Part shown: one piece after another, positions 13,093 through 24,333 of the stretch | Layout: the number at the start of each line of letters is the position of its first letter | Position numbering within the stretch: the stretch's first letter is position 1 | Assembly: GCA_023333565.1 (NCBI GenBank) | Contig: JAJKFH010000948.1 | Location: 4,600,001-4,664,000 of the forward strand | Length of the DNA stretch: 64,000 nucleotides | Direction: 5' to 3' | DNA from: Puffinus mauretanicus | Lineage: Eukaryota; Chordata; Aves; Procellariiformes; Procellariidae | The notes under the pieces: generated by a model | Told to the model about the DNA's origin: nothing | Seen by the model: only the letters and a program-made list of their open reading frames with translations | The model's database searches: none | Position numbers and translations under genes: made by a program

Positions 13093-14120
13093 CATGTGAG
13101 ACTCTAACTTTCTTTTTTTCCCCAATATATCTCAAAAAATAGTCTATTTTAAGAAAAATCTTATGTCTGTAATTTGGTCTGAGTTCCTGCATGATGTCTT
13201 TTGAAAAAACAAACCCAACAAACTATACTCTAGGAGTATAGAAAGCATGCTCTATGAGTATCTCAGCTGCTGGAGCTTCTTGATTTTCCATCTTCATTGA
13301 CTGAGACAAATGACATAAAAACTGACCACTGGATGCAAGTAAGGAACTTCAAGAGACACTTTCACAGCTTTTACAATCAAAATGCACCTTTAGGATCATA
13401 TAGTCAGCTTAATTGCCTATTGCATGCTGCAGCACCTTATCTAGCAGTTTCTGTATGAAGATCTTAATTATTTTAGGCTGTAGTCCATGAAATAGTCTTT
13501 AAAAAAATCTATAGTATGTTCTAAGGCAATTGGTCCAGTGGTTAATTGTCCTGTCTGCCAAAAATCTCCTCTTTATGTCTATTTATATGGCACCTTACTT
13601 CCATTTCCAACCTGTCAATGTCACTAAGCCTTTTCTCTAGATTAAAGAGTCATCCACCATCAGAAACTTTTTCCTGGTATATCTCTGGGGGCCATGATAA
13701 AACTAACTATGATAGTGATATTATTGGGTGCAAAAAAGGGAGTTGGGCTCCTTTATTCTATCATTGTTACACACACTTCCTTGACTTTGAATTATTACTG
13801 TAGTACTCTTGTCTGCAGAGTGGATTCTGGTAACAGCATTACAGTAACAGTCTTATTCATACTTATATATAGGTAGTACAATTCTACTGCTCTGACTTGG
13901 TATTCCTCTGTTGATTCAACCTGCTTGGAACTCATATTTGTTTTTCATGACATCAAAGCAGGTAACTATGCTTACAAGTACGGCATTGTATTTAGACCTT
14001 CTGAAGTGTTAAAACTCTTGTTGACGTGAGCCTGTTCAATTAAATATCTTAAGTTACCTCAGAAACTGATCTCTCTCAGTTACAGTTCCACCATTTTTTA
14101 GAAGCCACAATCCCCTATTA
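13093..14120. other. Gene-free stretch between two CR1 copies
   Basis: No gene is supported. Two overlapping plus-strand frames (13546-13876) have no recognisable domain. Nothing else stands out. Confidence 0.5.
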
Positions 14121-15233
14121 TCATAGAATCATAGAAGAGTTTGGATTGGAAGGGACCTTCAAAGGTCATCTAGTCCAACGTCCCTGCCATGCGCAGGCAC
14201 ATCTTCAACTAGAGCAGGTTGCTCAGAGCCCCATCCAACCTGACCTTCAATATTTCCAGGGATGGGGCATCTATCACCTCTCTGGGTAACCTGTGCCACT
14301 GTTTCACTACCCTCAGTGTAAAAAATTTCTTCCTTATATCTAGTCTAAATCTACCCTCTTTTAGTTTAAAACCATTCCCCTTTATCCTGTCGCAACAGGC
14401 CCTACTAAAAAAATTGTCCCCATCTTTCTTGTAAGCCCCCTTAAAGTATTGATAGGCTGCAGTAAGGTCTCCCCGAAGCCGCCTCTTCTCCAGGCTGAAG
14501 AACCCCAACTCTCTCAGCCTTTCTTCATAGGAGAGGCATTCCTTCCCCCTGATCATTTCTGTGGCCCTCCTCTGGACCCGCTCCAACAGGTCCATGTCTT
14601 TCCTGTACTGAGGGCTCCAAAGCTGGATGCAATGCTGCAGGTGGGGTCTCACCAGAGCAGAGTAGAGGGGCAGAATCACCTCCCCCGACCTGCTGGCCAC
14701 GCTTCTTTTGATGCAGCCCAGGATACGGTTGGCCTTCTGGGCTGTGAGCACACATTGTCGGCTCATGTCCAGCTTTTCATCAACCAGTAGCCCCAAGTCC
14801 TTCTCGGCAGGGCTGCTCTCAATCCCTTCCTCCCCCAGCCTGTATTGATACTGGGGGTTGCCCCAACCCAGGTGCAGGACCCTGCACTTGGCCTTGTTGA
14901 ACCTCATGAGGTTCACACGGGCTCGAGGTTGTCCAGGTCCCTCTGGATGGCATCCCATCCCTCAGGCATGTCAACCGCACCACTCAGCTTGGTGTCATCT
15001 GCAAACTTGCTGAGGGTGCACTTGATCTCACTGTCTGTCATTGATGAAGATATTAAACAGTACTGGTCCCAATATGGATCCGTGAGGGACACCACTCACC
15101 ACCAATCTCTATCTGGACATTGAGTCGTTGACCGCTACCCTCTGGATGCGTCTATCCAACCAATTCCTCATCCACCGGACAGTCCACCCATCAAATCCAT
15201 TTTCTTCTAGATCATTAAGGAAGACATCAAATA
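14121..15233 (-). mobile_element. CR1 LINE, 5'-truncated, minus strand
   Basis: Read on the minus strand, the element ends in two copies of the octamer ATTCTATG (complement at 14121-14136). These are preceded by the conserved CR1 3' tail (complement of GGACCTTCAAAGGTCATCTA at 14154-14173) and by the C-terminal half of ORF2. The 5' end is lost near 15233, as is usual for CR1, which truncates on insertion and makes no clear target duplication. The element is about 1.1 kb of a full length near 4.5 kb. It is the least-decayed CR1 in the window. Its 5' boundary is uncertain by a few tens of bases. Confidence 0.93.
14209..15210 (-). pseudogene. CR1 ORF2 remnant: reverse transcriptase, C-terminal half
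   Basis: ORF2 of CR1 encodes an endonuclease-reverse transcriptase that copies the element's RNA at the insertion site. Only the later part is present. Near 15077-15097 a frame reads [20 protein letters not shown], which is reverse-transcriptase motif B. FADDTKL at 14985-15005 is the catalytic motif C with both Asp residues kept. From 14958 down to 14209 an uninterrupted 249-codon frame covers the thumb and C-terminal segments ([49 protein letters not shown]) and ends DGALSNLL, followed by a stop. The coding sequence is broken at least twice: a frame change and in-frame stops between motif B and motif C (about 15035-15050), and a short deletion near 14930 that shifts frame between the FADD part and the 249-codon part. 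It is therefore a dead copy. Confidence 0.9.
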
Positions 15234-16249
15234 CAAACAATACATTTCCAAGTGAAATTCCACTGAAATATTAAATTAGATGTGATCTGTCAGTTAAAAT
15301 GCTTTGTAGTACTTCCTCCAATAGAAATTATACTGATAAGTCAAATAGTTTACAGAAGTATAAGAGTATTTCACCAATATGATTGCCTTTATCCAAACTT
15401 TCCATTTCCATTGAAGTGGAAATTTGTGTAATAAGACTGGCATTCCATTATGCCTGATTTTGGTTCTGTTACCATCTTTCAATTCATTACCAATCTCAAA
15501 TCATCTTAGGGATTTAGTGCACAAGTTAGGATCTAAATCTCGCATTATAATCTGTTTGGTATCCTTCTCATGCCCAAACACTTGAGGCTCCTGAAGTTCA
15601 TGGACAACTCCGGTTTTTTATGTTAACTTCCTGAGACACTTACAATTCTCCTCCTGGACATACTCAGAAAAATACCAGGCTTGACAGTGATGAGCCACTC
15701 AGTCGCTATTGTATTCACATGTTGTGCGTTCTTTTTATACCACAGGGATTTGATGCCACCAACATGTGCTAAGAATGGCTACCAGGTTTGCCATTAGGAG
15801 TATTCAGTAGCAACTACTTTCTTGAAAACAAAAAGAGAGGTGATGAGAGAGCCAGTCATATCATTCAAGCCTTACCTATTAATTTAACTGTTAGCAAGTA
15901 CAACTTTAAAACTATTACTAAAATATACATATCTATATTGCTAAACCATACAAGTCCAGGAAGTGAATTCTAGGGCTGAATTTTTGATTGTCCACACTAA
16001 GAGACTATCATACTCTGGCTTTGTCTAAGGGCTCTCCACCAGCTTTCTCCAAGACAAATCTCATGAATAATTTGAAGGAATTCTGCTCAGGAACCATTCA
16101 CCACAGAGAGTATGGACAACAGAACACTTTTTTTTGTGACTGACTTGTCCTCTAGTACTGCTCTAGCACACCTTATAACTCCCCCCACCCCCTCCACCTC
16201 ATGCCATATCCTTGACAAATAGAAGAAGGATTAAATAGTATCATACCTT
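15234..16249. other. Gene-free stretch
   Basis: No supported gene or repeat end. A C-rich run (CCCCCCACCCCCTCC) lies at about 16182-16196. Confidence 0.5.
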
Positions 16250-17914
16250 AGAAGCATATCTACAATGTGCTGCCTACCCTGGAAAAATGAATCGGTACTA
16301 GGTGGCCAGTCCTCTCTACAACCAAAAGCTTTCCACCACACCAGAGGAGTAGCAAAGATAATTTACTTTTGAATAGTACCCTAGTAAATCATGCAACAAG
16401 TCACTACTCCTTCAGAACATACTGCAATGACAATGAACATAGCAGCTTGCACAGACCTCCCTCAATCAGGAATGTTCCTGCCATACATGTCCACAAAGGG
16501 GTGTGCGATCCTCCCTGAATCCGAGGGCACATAAGGTGCTGCACAGATGAGAAACACTTTCTTCCATGCACTGCTGGAACAAAAGATGTGCTCTTAGGAG
16601 TGGATTTTGATTGTCTCACATGGCAAATGCCCATGACATATCCTCCCCACAAACTCCCCAATGCCCCGAATGTTCTGAACCTTCAGCATCAGCTCCAGTC
16701 ACATGGCTACCCATGAAGTAACAGCCATCCCCACCCCTTGCAGCTCTTAGTTGCTTGGCTCCTCATGAACGAATGAAGTTCAGGTCATAGGTGGTCAGCT
16801 TCAAGGTTTTTCTGCAGGTTTGAATTTGTAGTAAGACACTGGCTTTCATGACCATCTGGTGAACACCCACTCAGTATTGGGCACCCCACATGCAACACTT
16901 TGCATGGCTATGCTTCAGCAGAAGCAGCATGTAACTATCTCAGTAATACTGGTAATGCACATTGCTACATCTCTGTGTATCTGGGCAGCAACATGGCACA
17001 GCAAATGAGGATGACATCTCTTCAGTCCTCTCAAAGGCATTGTCTAATATACAGGTGGATAGGACTCGCAGCCCCTACACAGCAGGCTGCAGAAGACATG
17101 GCAAAGAAGTGTGATGACCACAGTGAACATCTTACAGTATGTAGTGTTCACACTGATGCTCTTTCAGATCCAAAAGTACAGTGCTGCCAAGATAAGCCTG
17201 TCTTTAGACCTGGACCTGCCCTCAGAGAACTGTCAGACCTTAACATTTTGGACACATTCACCAAAATGTGCCCAGAGCACACCTCCAGGCAGCCTGCCCA
17301 GGACATTGTCTGCAAAAGAAACCCCTCAGATCCCTGCAATCTTATAGGTAATCTTCCTTTGGGATGTAGGTGGTTGTAGATCCCTAACAGGTGTGTCTCC
17401 AGATCATACCAAGGACTGTTATATCTTTGTTGCATTGCTTTCCTTCACTGAAAATGCCACAGCCAGTGTACACCACTGCAGAAGCAGAGCTGACAGACTG
17501 GGCTGTGCTGAGGAGTGCAAAGCTAGATGCAGGCAAGTCCATGCCAATCTGTTTACAATTATAAGGACATGACCATTTTCTGGTCCACCACAAAAGCCTG
17601 CATTTGTTGTTTCTAGGACAAACATAATAGGGTTTTCTGAATAAATAGAAAACAAGGAGGCAAGAAAGTCAGTTCCCTTTTGTTCCTGGAATGCCTCTGG
17701 TATCATAGTACCTCTTTAGATACTACCAGCTCCTCTGTGACTCTGTGGCTGGCTATGCCTTGAGCACTGCCCCTGACATGATAAGGAAGAGAATCACTCG
17801 TTTGTGTACCACGTAACAATTCCTTTTTTGCGCCCTCCCCCATGAACCAGGTGTGTTAGTTAACATATTTTCGCTTTCAATTTCCCTATAATCAATAAGG
17901 ATTTGGCTGGATAC
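16250..17914. other. GC-richer block of unknown origin, possibly part of an old transposon
   Basis: Base composition is visibly richer in C and G than on either side. The block holds a 159-codon plus-strand frame (16900-17379, beginning MHGYASAEAACNYLSNTG) and overlapping minus-strand frames at 17148-17435 and 17419-17706. None shows a domain I recognise. The block directly adjoins the Harbinger-type transposase fossil (17915-18490) on its C-terminal side, so it could be the rest of that element, such as its second ORF or non-coding body, or an unrelated old insertion. I found no terminal inverted repeats to settle it. Confidence 0.3.
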
Positions 17915-18490
17915 TGACTAATCAATGCTGATGATGCTGATGTCTGGGCTGGTCCTCAGACATCCAGATGCAAACTGAAAGAGTTCATGGCCCATGCAAA
18001 ATGTGAGTTTTCTCAGAATGATGATATGATTTTCAGCCAGAGCAGTAAGATGACTCTGTTACAGTTGAGAGTGCCGCTAGCAGTGTGAGGTGATACACTC
18101 ACAATGCAAGGTGATATCTACCCTTAGGAGAAGATATCTTGCCTCAGTACAGCAACAAAGAGGTTCAAAGATGCTGCTTTCAGATGTGGTGCCAGTGATG
18201 ACATCCATGAATCATTCCTGGTTGTCTACTAGGACTTCCTGGATGATCTGGCATGAGCCTTTACAGAGAGCCCCATCACGTGGGATCTAATAAGGAGATG
18301 TGAATACCACCAAAGGTGTCAAAGTGGTTGGGGAGATTACACTGAAAAGCAACCCTCATTGACTTGGAAAATGTTGCTGATCTAACTCATGAATAGACAG
18401 TGATCTCACCAGTTTTTGTCACAATCATGAAAGTGCTGACCTCAAACTGACTCCACACTGACCAACTAAAGTCAGGTCTAACGAAGTTCC
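17915..18490 (-). pseudogene. Decayed PIF/Harbinger-type transposase (HARBI1-like)
   Basis: Translated on the minus strand, three segments appear in family order. At 18280-18335 the frame reads LPNHFDTFGGIHISLLDPT, matching the FPN..GAIDGTHIPI block that carries the first catalytic Asp; here Gly stands where that Asp is expected. At 18165-18243, in another frame, IIQEVLVDNQE, a stop, then FMDVITG...SIF matches the following block (ALVD..G.F.D...G....D.R.F). The stop TGA sits where the family has Arg, which fits CpG decay. Near 17925-18000 LFQFASGCLRTSPDIS resembles the AFG.LK.R...L block near the C-terminus. Upstream, near 18420-18480, SVWSQFEVSTFMIV may be the helix-turn-helix segment. Frame changes and stops make it non-functional. 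These enzymes cut and paste DNA transposons; the copy is clearly ancient. The match is by motif order only. Confidence 0.5.
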
Positions 18491-19300
18491 AGAGCACAGT
18501 GAAAGCCTCTCTTCCTGAAGTCTGAACTGCATGGAGGGTGTCAGTCCCTTGCAGAGGACATCAAAGTTGGTCATCTGCACCTAAAAGCCACTGTTCTTTG
18601 TCTTTGATGCATGACACTGTGTCTGCTCTACAGATCTGTGTCCAAAACCCCCCTTCCATTATTAAAAGTCTGAAGTGGATTTCAAATAAGACAGCTTTTC
18701 AACCAATAGCATTGTCCTTAACCACTACTCTGGTAGTAATCCTGCCAACATCCTGCAGTTCCTGGGAGAAGTCCATTCTCTATCTGCTCTGCTGTCCACA
18801 GTAGGTAGTGGCCTGCTGAGCTCCACTCTAAAGGAGGCCTATGAGCAGGCCAGAGGTAGTATCAAAAGCTGTCTCTGTCGTGAATATTAACAAATGTAGA
18901 GGTGACAAAAATGACAGAAGTACCGGCACCAGTCTGCTACATGAGGAACTAAATGGAGATTAACAAGGCAATATATTCTTTGAGGATCCTGAACTATCCT
19001 CTGCATGCTGCACGAAAGCTGCACATCATGCAACCTTGTGCCCACATAGATACAAAGCCTGTGTGATATCCACCGAGCCATAAATGCAGCCAGTCTGCTT
19101 TGGAGGAAAGGAAGGTGAAAGAGATCTTATGGATGTGAGTTCAAGCCACTCATTGGGCCTTGGGAGCCAGGCATCCTTTTCTGAGCCTATTTTATAAAGC
19201 ACTATAGGCCTAGCCAAAGCTTCCTTTGCTGGAAACAGTAAACAAAGGTATCCTTCCATAAGGAATAAAGCTTTATAATTACTGTAGAAATTATTCTGAG
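18491..19300. other. GC-richer flank of the Harbinger-type fossil
   Basis: On the minus strand this would be the N-terminal side of the transposase remnant. A 77-codon minus-strand frame (19026-19259, from MEGYLCLLFPAKEALARP) and a plus-strand 88-codon frame (18538-18804) are open but carry no motif I can name. Composition matches 16.25-18.5 kb and differs from the AT-rich DNA that resumes after about 19300. Confidence 0.3.
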
Positions 19301-22300
19301 GTCAAGTTGCTTGCCTCATCTTTGCATAAAATGATGACAGGACAATTGGGCAATCAGAAGAGAGAAAATGTTATAAAATGGTATCTTAATGGTTAGGAAG
19401 TTCACCAAAAAGGAGGGGACCCTTAATCCAAGCTTCTCTCCAGAAGTTATTTGTAACTTTGACAAAAACCTGTCATTACATGAAACAAGCACACAGTTTG
19501 GGAAGTAGTCATATATCACCACCTAACTCTTATTGTAGTCACTTCTTCTCCAAGCATATTTTAAAAATGAAACTCCACTTTCCCAGGTTTTGAAACATAT
19601 ATCAAAAAGTACCCCCAACACCACAGGCGCTATTTTAGTGAAATCTGAGGCATTTTCTGATGGTGTTGGGTAGAACCTTGATGTGCCAGAGAATTTAAGA
19701 CATGTTGCTGAGATAAACAGTTCTTATTGGCTAATTTTAGGCAGGTAATCATTCAGACTTAAGGCTTTTCTGATTTCTATTCTGAGATGACTGACCTGTG
19801 GTTTTTGCTCTAGAGAACTTAGTTACCTTATTCAGAGCTGCCAGAGTCATGATGTGATCCGAGTGCCTACATACTTAATGGATAGAGAACTATGTCTCAT
19901 TTCTTTGATATTGCTGGGTATCAACTTTATCAGCTTGTAGGTATTACACCTTTTTTAACACTGACACATTAGCTTTTCCTTTTATGTATGTTTTTAAATA
20001 CCGAAATAGAATATGTAATATTTCTAGTTTTTCTGCATTTTGCTTAGTCATGTTAGCACTTTTAGCTAGCATCAGATTTTACTGTTTCAGATTTTACATT
20101 TCATTTGTTCTGAGCAAATTTATAAAATTCCTTCTTAATATTTTTAACTCTAAATGAGACAGGATGTGGTGATACTACAAATTTCCTAAGCAGTTGCCTG
20201 TTTTCAGATTTTTTGTTCTCTTTTGTCTGCTTCTCCATTTTCTGTGTATTGTATATTAGAGTTTTGAAAAATTATTTTTATTGCCATTTTCACATCTCCT
20301 TTTAACTGAGGTGATTATTTTACTGAAGTAGTCTTTCATGAGGATAGAGTTGTGGGAGGTTTTGACATTTCATAAAGTATTTTTAAGTAATTCCTAATTA
20401 TAATTCATGCTTTTATGTTTCAGTATTTCCTCCCACTTGATTTTGTCCATAAATGTTTTCAACTGTGTGAAATTGCTCTTTTCAAAGAATCAGGTCTATG
20501 TTTTAACTGGTCGGGATATTGCTTTGCTACTATTCATTTTCAGTCTGAACTCAATCTGTTGTCTCAAAAGATTGCCCTTTAGCAGAGATCGAAGCTGTAG
20601 AGAGTGAGCAAGTACTCTTTAGAATGATGTAATATGTAATATTTCATATGCTGTGATCATAGTGCAAGTCAGTTCTTAGGGGCACGTTCTTTCAGTCACC
20701 ACAGAATAGCATTGCATGCAATTGTCAGTTAACAATTTGTTTAGGATAACTATATCGGCAAAAGGCATAGATTTTGAATATGTAAACATAAAGTGTACAG
20801 TTTGGAGGTGCTTGCATTTAACTGATGTCTAACTCATGCAGTTGATTAATGAGCTTTAATTAGGAAATTCCTGAACATCTTGCATTGACCCTATGAAACT
20901 TAATAACGTTTTTTTTTTTTTAAATCCACCGTGTCCTGAGGTTTTAGAGAGAGCCTAGGAAGTGGGAAATCTGTGTGCATAATACAAAATTTAAATAAGT
21001 CATTCATGCAAATATTTAATTTTCTTTTGCCAAAGGTGCTTTCTACTTTAAAATCTCACCTTATAGCTCTGTCTATACGGTTTAAACAAGAAATAATTTG
21101 AGTGTCTGACCTCTTCATCTCCATTCACCTCATGTTCTTTTGGTTCTTGAATAATGTTAATGCAAGTCTGAACCCTTCAGTTTCAGACAAAAATAAAATG
21201 GAAATCCTGCTCTAACTCAGTTCCTGGGGACACATGATGGGAGACCCTGCACCCTGCTGGGCCCTGCACCTCAAGATAAACCATTAGCACATAGCTGATT
21301 AACAGAAGGCTAAAAGTTTTTGTGGTACTTTTCTGGTCCTTTTGGGAGGTGGGCAACCAGCTGGCTGCTGGTAGTTATAAAGGATGGTGAAGAAGTGACA
21401 CTTGAGGTTTAGAGCTGAAGGTAGTGATGTTTCTGAAGATCAGGAAAAGTAATAAGATATCAGGGTCTGTCTGTCTATCTTGTCGCTACATGCAGACTGA
21501 TTAATTTATTGGATGTGAGGATTCAGCTAGCAGTCTGGTTTGAATCCCCAAACTTAATAGGGAAAGAGGATGCTAAGAGGAGTGCTAAGAGGAAGCCACT
21601 GTATAAATTGGCTGTTCATTTGTCCAGAGTCTCTTTCCTTACACCTCTGTTGAGAAACCATTCCAGATTACTAGTCTACCTGCCTTAAATAACATCTCCA
21701 TCTCCAGCCACAGATCATGACACTAGTTTTAGTCTTTAACCATCCTCTCTCACCCTGCCATAAACAAGGTGCACCAGCGGCACAACTCTGTTGCGGTGAC
21801 TTTCAGGCCACAAGCAGGCCCCTATGAACCTACAGGGGTCCTATGAACCACTGTAAGGCTCATTCTGGTAGAGGAGATGGAGAAGAGGCAGACCATAGAA
21901 GAAAAGTATCAGACAGGGCCCGTTAGGCAGGTGGAAGATGCAGGGTGGTTTCTGCCATGCTTCACATCAACATGCCTGTCATTATCCTGAACAGTCTTCT
22001 CTACGCCTGGTTGCAGTGGGGAAGCAGGTAAATTTCTGCATCAGCAGGTACTCCTGGAACGTGGTAGCTTGGGGAGAAGGGGATTGGCAAAGTGATTGAG
22101 GCAAGGTCCAGGCTTGCGGGATAGTTTGGTTGTGCAGCAGCCACAGCACACAGCAGATTCATAACAAACACAAATGAAACCTCCCTGCTGTGCTGAACGG
22201 CTTTTTCCCTATTCTGGAGTCACTTGAAAGAGGAGATTTTTATTCTTTCTCATTAAAGTGTTGGCTAAAAAAGAAGCCTGTGAAGGGACATATATTATTG

Positions 22301-24261
22301 CAAGCTTGTTCTTTCTGCTCAGACAGGTTGGTTCCTTTCCCTTTCTCTACTTTCTTCCTGTTCAGTCTTCTCATGCTTGTGTTGCAAGAAAGAGCCCTCT
22401 GTACTGCAGCAGTGCATGGGGAGTACTTACGAGAAACTGGTGAACCATCCTAGTGAGATGTCCTAGCAGGTGATCAGCAAAGGAATGGGTCTACCCTACT
22501 ACACTATAGTCAAAGCAGAGGTTTATGACACCTACAGATTATGAATAAACTAATTAGGTTACAAATAATATTAGCTGGCCTTGAACCCAAATATAAGCAT
22601 ACTAGAAAAGCATAACCAACAATATATATGTAATGTTCTGATGGCATAGGCAAACACAATGTGTAAACATTCTTCACAAGTATGTAAAGAATATGGTCAG
22701 CAACAGGGAAAATAAAGGTTTGTGTAGCTGCATGCAGGGGGCATGGGAAAACATGTTAACACTGATCTAAATAATGGAACATGCAAGGTAAGGTGCAAAG
22801 AACAGGAGGAGCACAAGGGACTGCAAATACACATGGCATCCTGTCAAACACACATGAAGAATAACTGGCAAAATCAAAACAAAAATAAGCAGCAATGAAA
22901 GCACATAGATTCTCCTTTAAGGAGAAGGGCAAGCAACGTAACATCAGGCATGAATGAATAAAACTGGGGAAGAAAGAAGACAAGCCTGCTTCTGTTCTGA
23001 CTTTCCTCATTGAAGACCAGTCTGGCCTGATCACCTTTACCTCAGCAAGGAAGACCATCACGAACAACAGCTATCCATGCTAACTATACAGCATCAGCTC
23101 TCTGGTCTCATGCATTCAGACCTAATGGTTTTGTATATTTAGTTATAAGTAAGAACTAACCATTAGTATGAAGATGATGTTAATGAATGTCAGCCTGGTA
23201 AAGTTTTGTTTTGAAGTTTGAAGATAGCCTGATTTACCAGGCTTCTAAACACTCCCATCTCAGTGATATCTAATTTCTTAGCTAAGATACACATGCATTT
23301 GTATACCCATATTAAATTCCAACAGCTCCCACTTCTCTGAATTAAAATGTGCCCTTGAGAATCAGGCATTGTGAGGGGGATGGCTAACGGCAACTCACAG
23401 TGCAGGAAAACATCCAGAAGCTCTCAAGGATTAAAAGACTTACTTGCCCTTTTTTTTAGAGATTACTCTGACAGTGACAGAGCCTCCGTATTTGCCAGTC
23501 CCACGCTCAGTCCCTCTCTGCTGTGACAAAAGAAAGGCAAAGAGGGATGCCAGAGTACTCATTCCTGAAGGTACCCTTCCTTGAGGGCATGCTGCAGCAG
23601 ATAAAGAAGGCAGTTGAGGAAGATAGGGTCAATAAAATACCCAACAACCCATGCACTTGTCCAGAATAAGTGCTTAAGGTTACCAGGTGTGGAAGGCAGT
23701 AGTATCTACATCTGGAGGACCATGCAGTAGCTGAGCTGCCATAGTCGCAATGGTGTTACAGGTGGCACAAAAGCACAAGACAGACAGTCCCATTGACAGG
23801 TCCTTGGGCCTCCTCCTCTTAGCTTCTGTGATGGCCATTTCTGTGGAGGACTGAGCTGTCCCATTGTCTCTGCATATGGATCATCAAGGACAATTTTGGT
23901 GTTAAAGGACCTGAGACCATCAGCCTTTTTTCATTTTTACCTCCATTTCAATGACTGAACAAGTCTAACATTCCTTCACTAACTACCATCCATAAGAGAC
24001 AAATGGCCTGGCAGGCTGAGACTTGGCAGCCATTTAGGCAGGACCTTGAAGGAAGTAAAAAAAAAGCTATTGATATCTTTTAGGGGTGGAATGAGGAGGA
24101 GAGAAAATGAGAATTGAAAGAAATCCAACATTTCATTATTGAACAGAATATCTTAATTGATTTGTATTTAACTTTATTACAACCCATTTGAATCACCATG
24201 TAAAGTGCTGGATGTATAGCTTCTTCATAGGCCTCCTCCAGCAGGGAGGAGATGGCATCCT
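19301..24261. other. Gene-free stretch with two moderately GC-rich patches
   Basis: No supported gene. Patches at about 21200-22160 and 23460-24010 are richer in G and C than their surroundings and contain short open pieces (for example a plus-strand run reading MPEYSFLKVPFLEGMLQQIK near 23548-23610, soon stopped). They may be old, unrecognised insertions. A 12-base tandem pair (TGCTAAGAGGAG then TGCTAAGAGGAA) lies at about 21571-21594. No LTR or CR1 ends were seen. Confidence 0.4.
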
Positions 24262-24333
24262 GGACACTGGGGTGGGGGGTGTGAGCGAGCAGCTGTGCGG
24301 TTTTTTGGCTGCCTGCCAGATTAAACCACGACA
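24262..24333 (+). mobile_element. 3'-terminal scrap of the same LTR family
   Basis: GAGCGAGCAGCTGTGCGGTT and the ending ATTAAACCACGACA correspond to the last about 70 bases of the solo LTR at 7337-7913 (GAGTGAGCAGCTGTGTGGTG ... GTTAAACTGCAACA). It is on the plus strand and ends in the usual CA. The rest of the LTR is missing on the 5' side, and no target duplication could be read. Confidence 0.75.

Noticed and set aside
14219..14790. Plus-strand frames of 71 and 113 codons
   Set aside because: They are antisense to the CR1 ORF2 frame on the minus strand and have no motif of their own.
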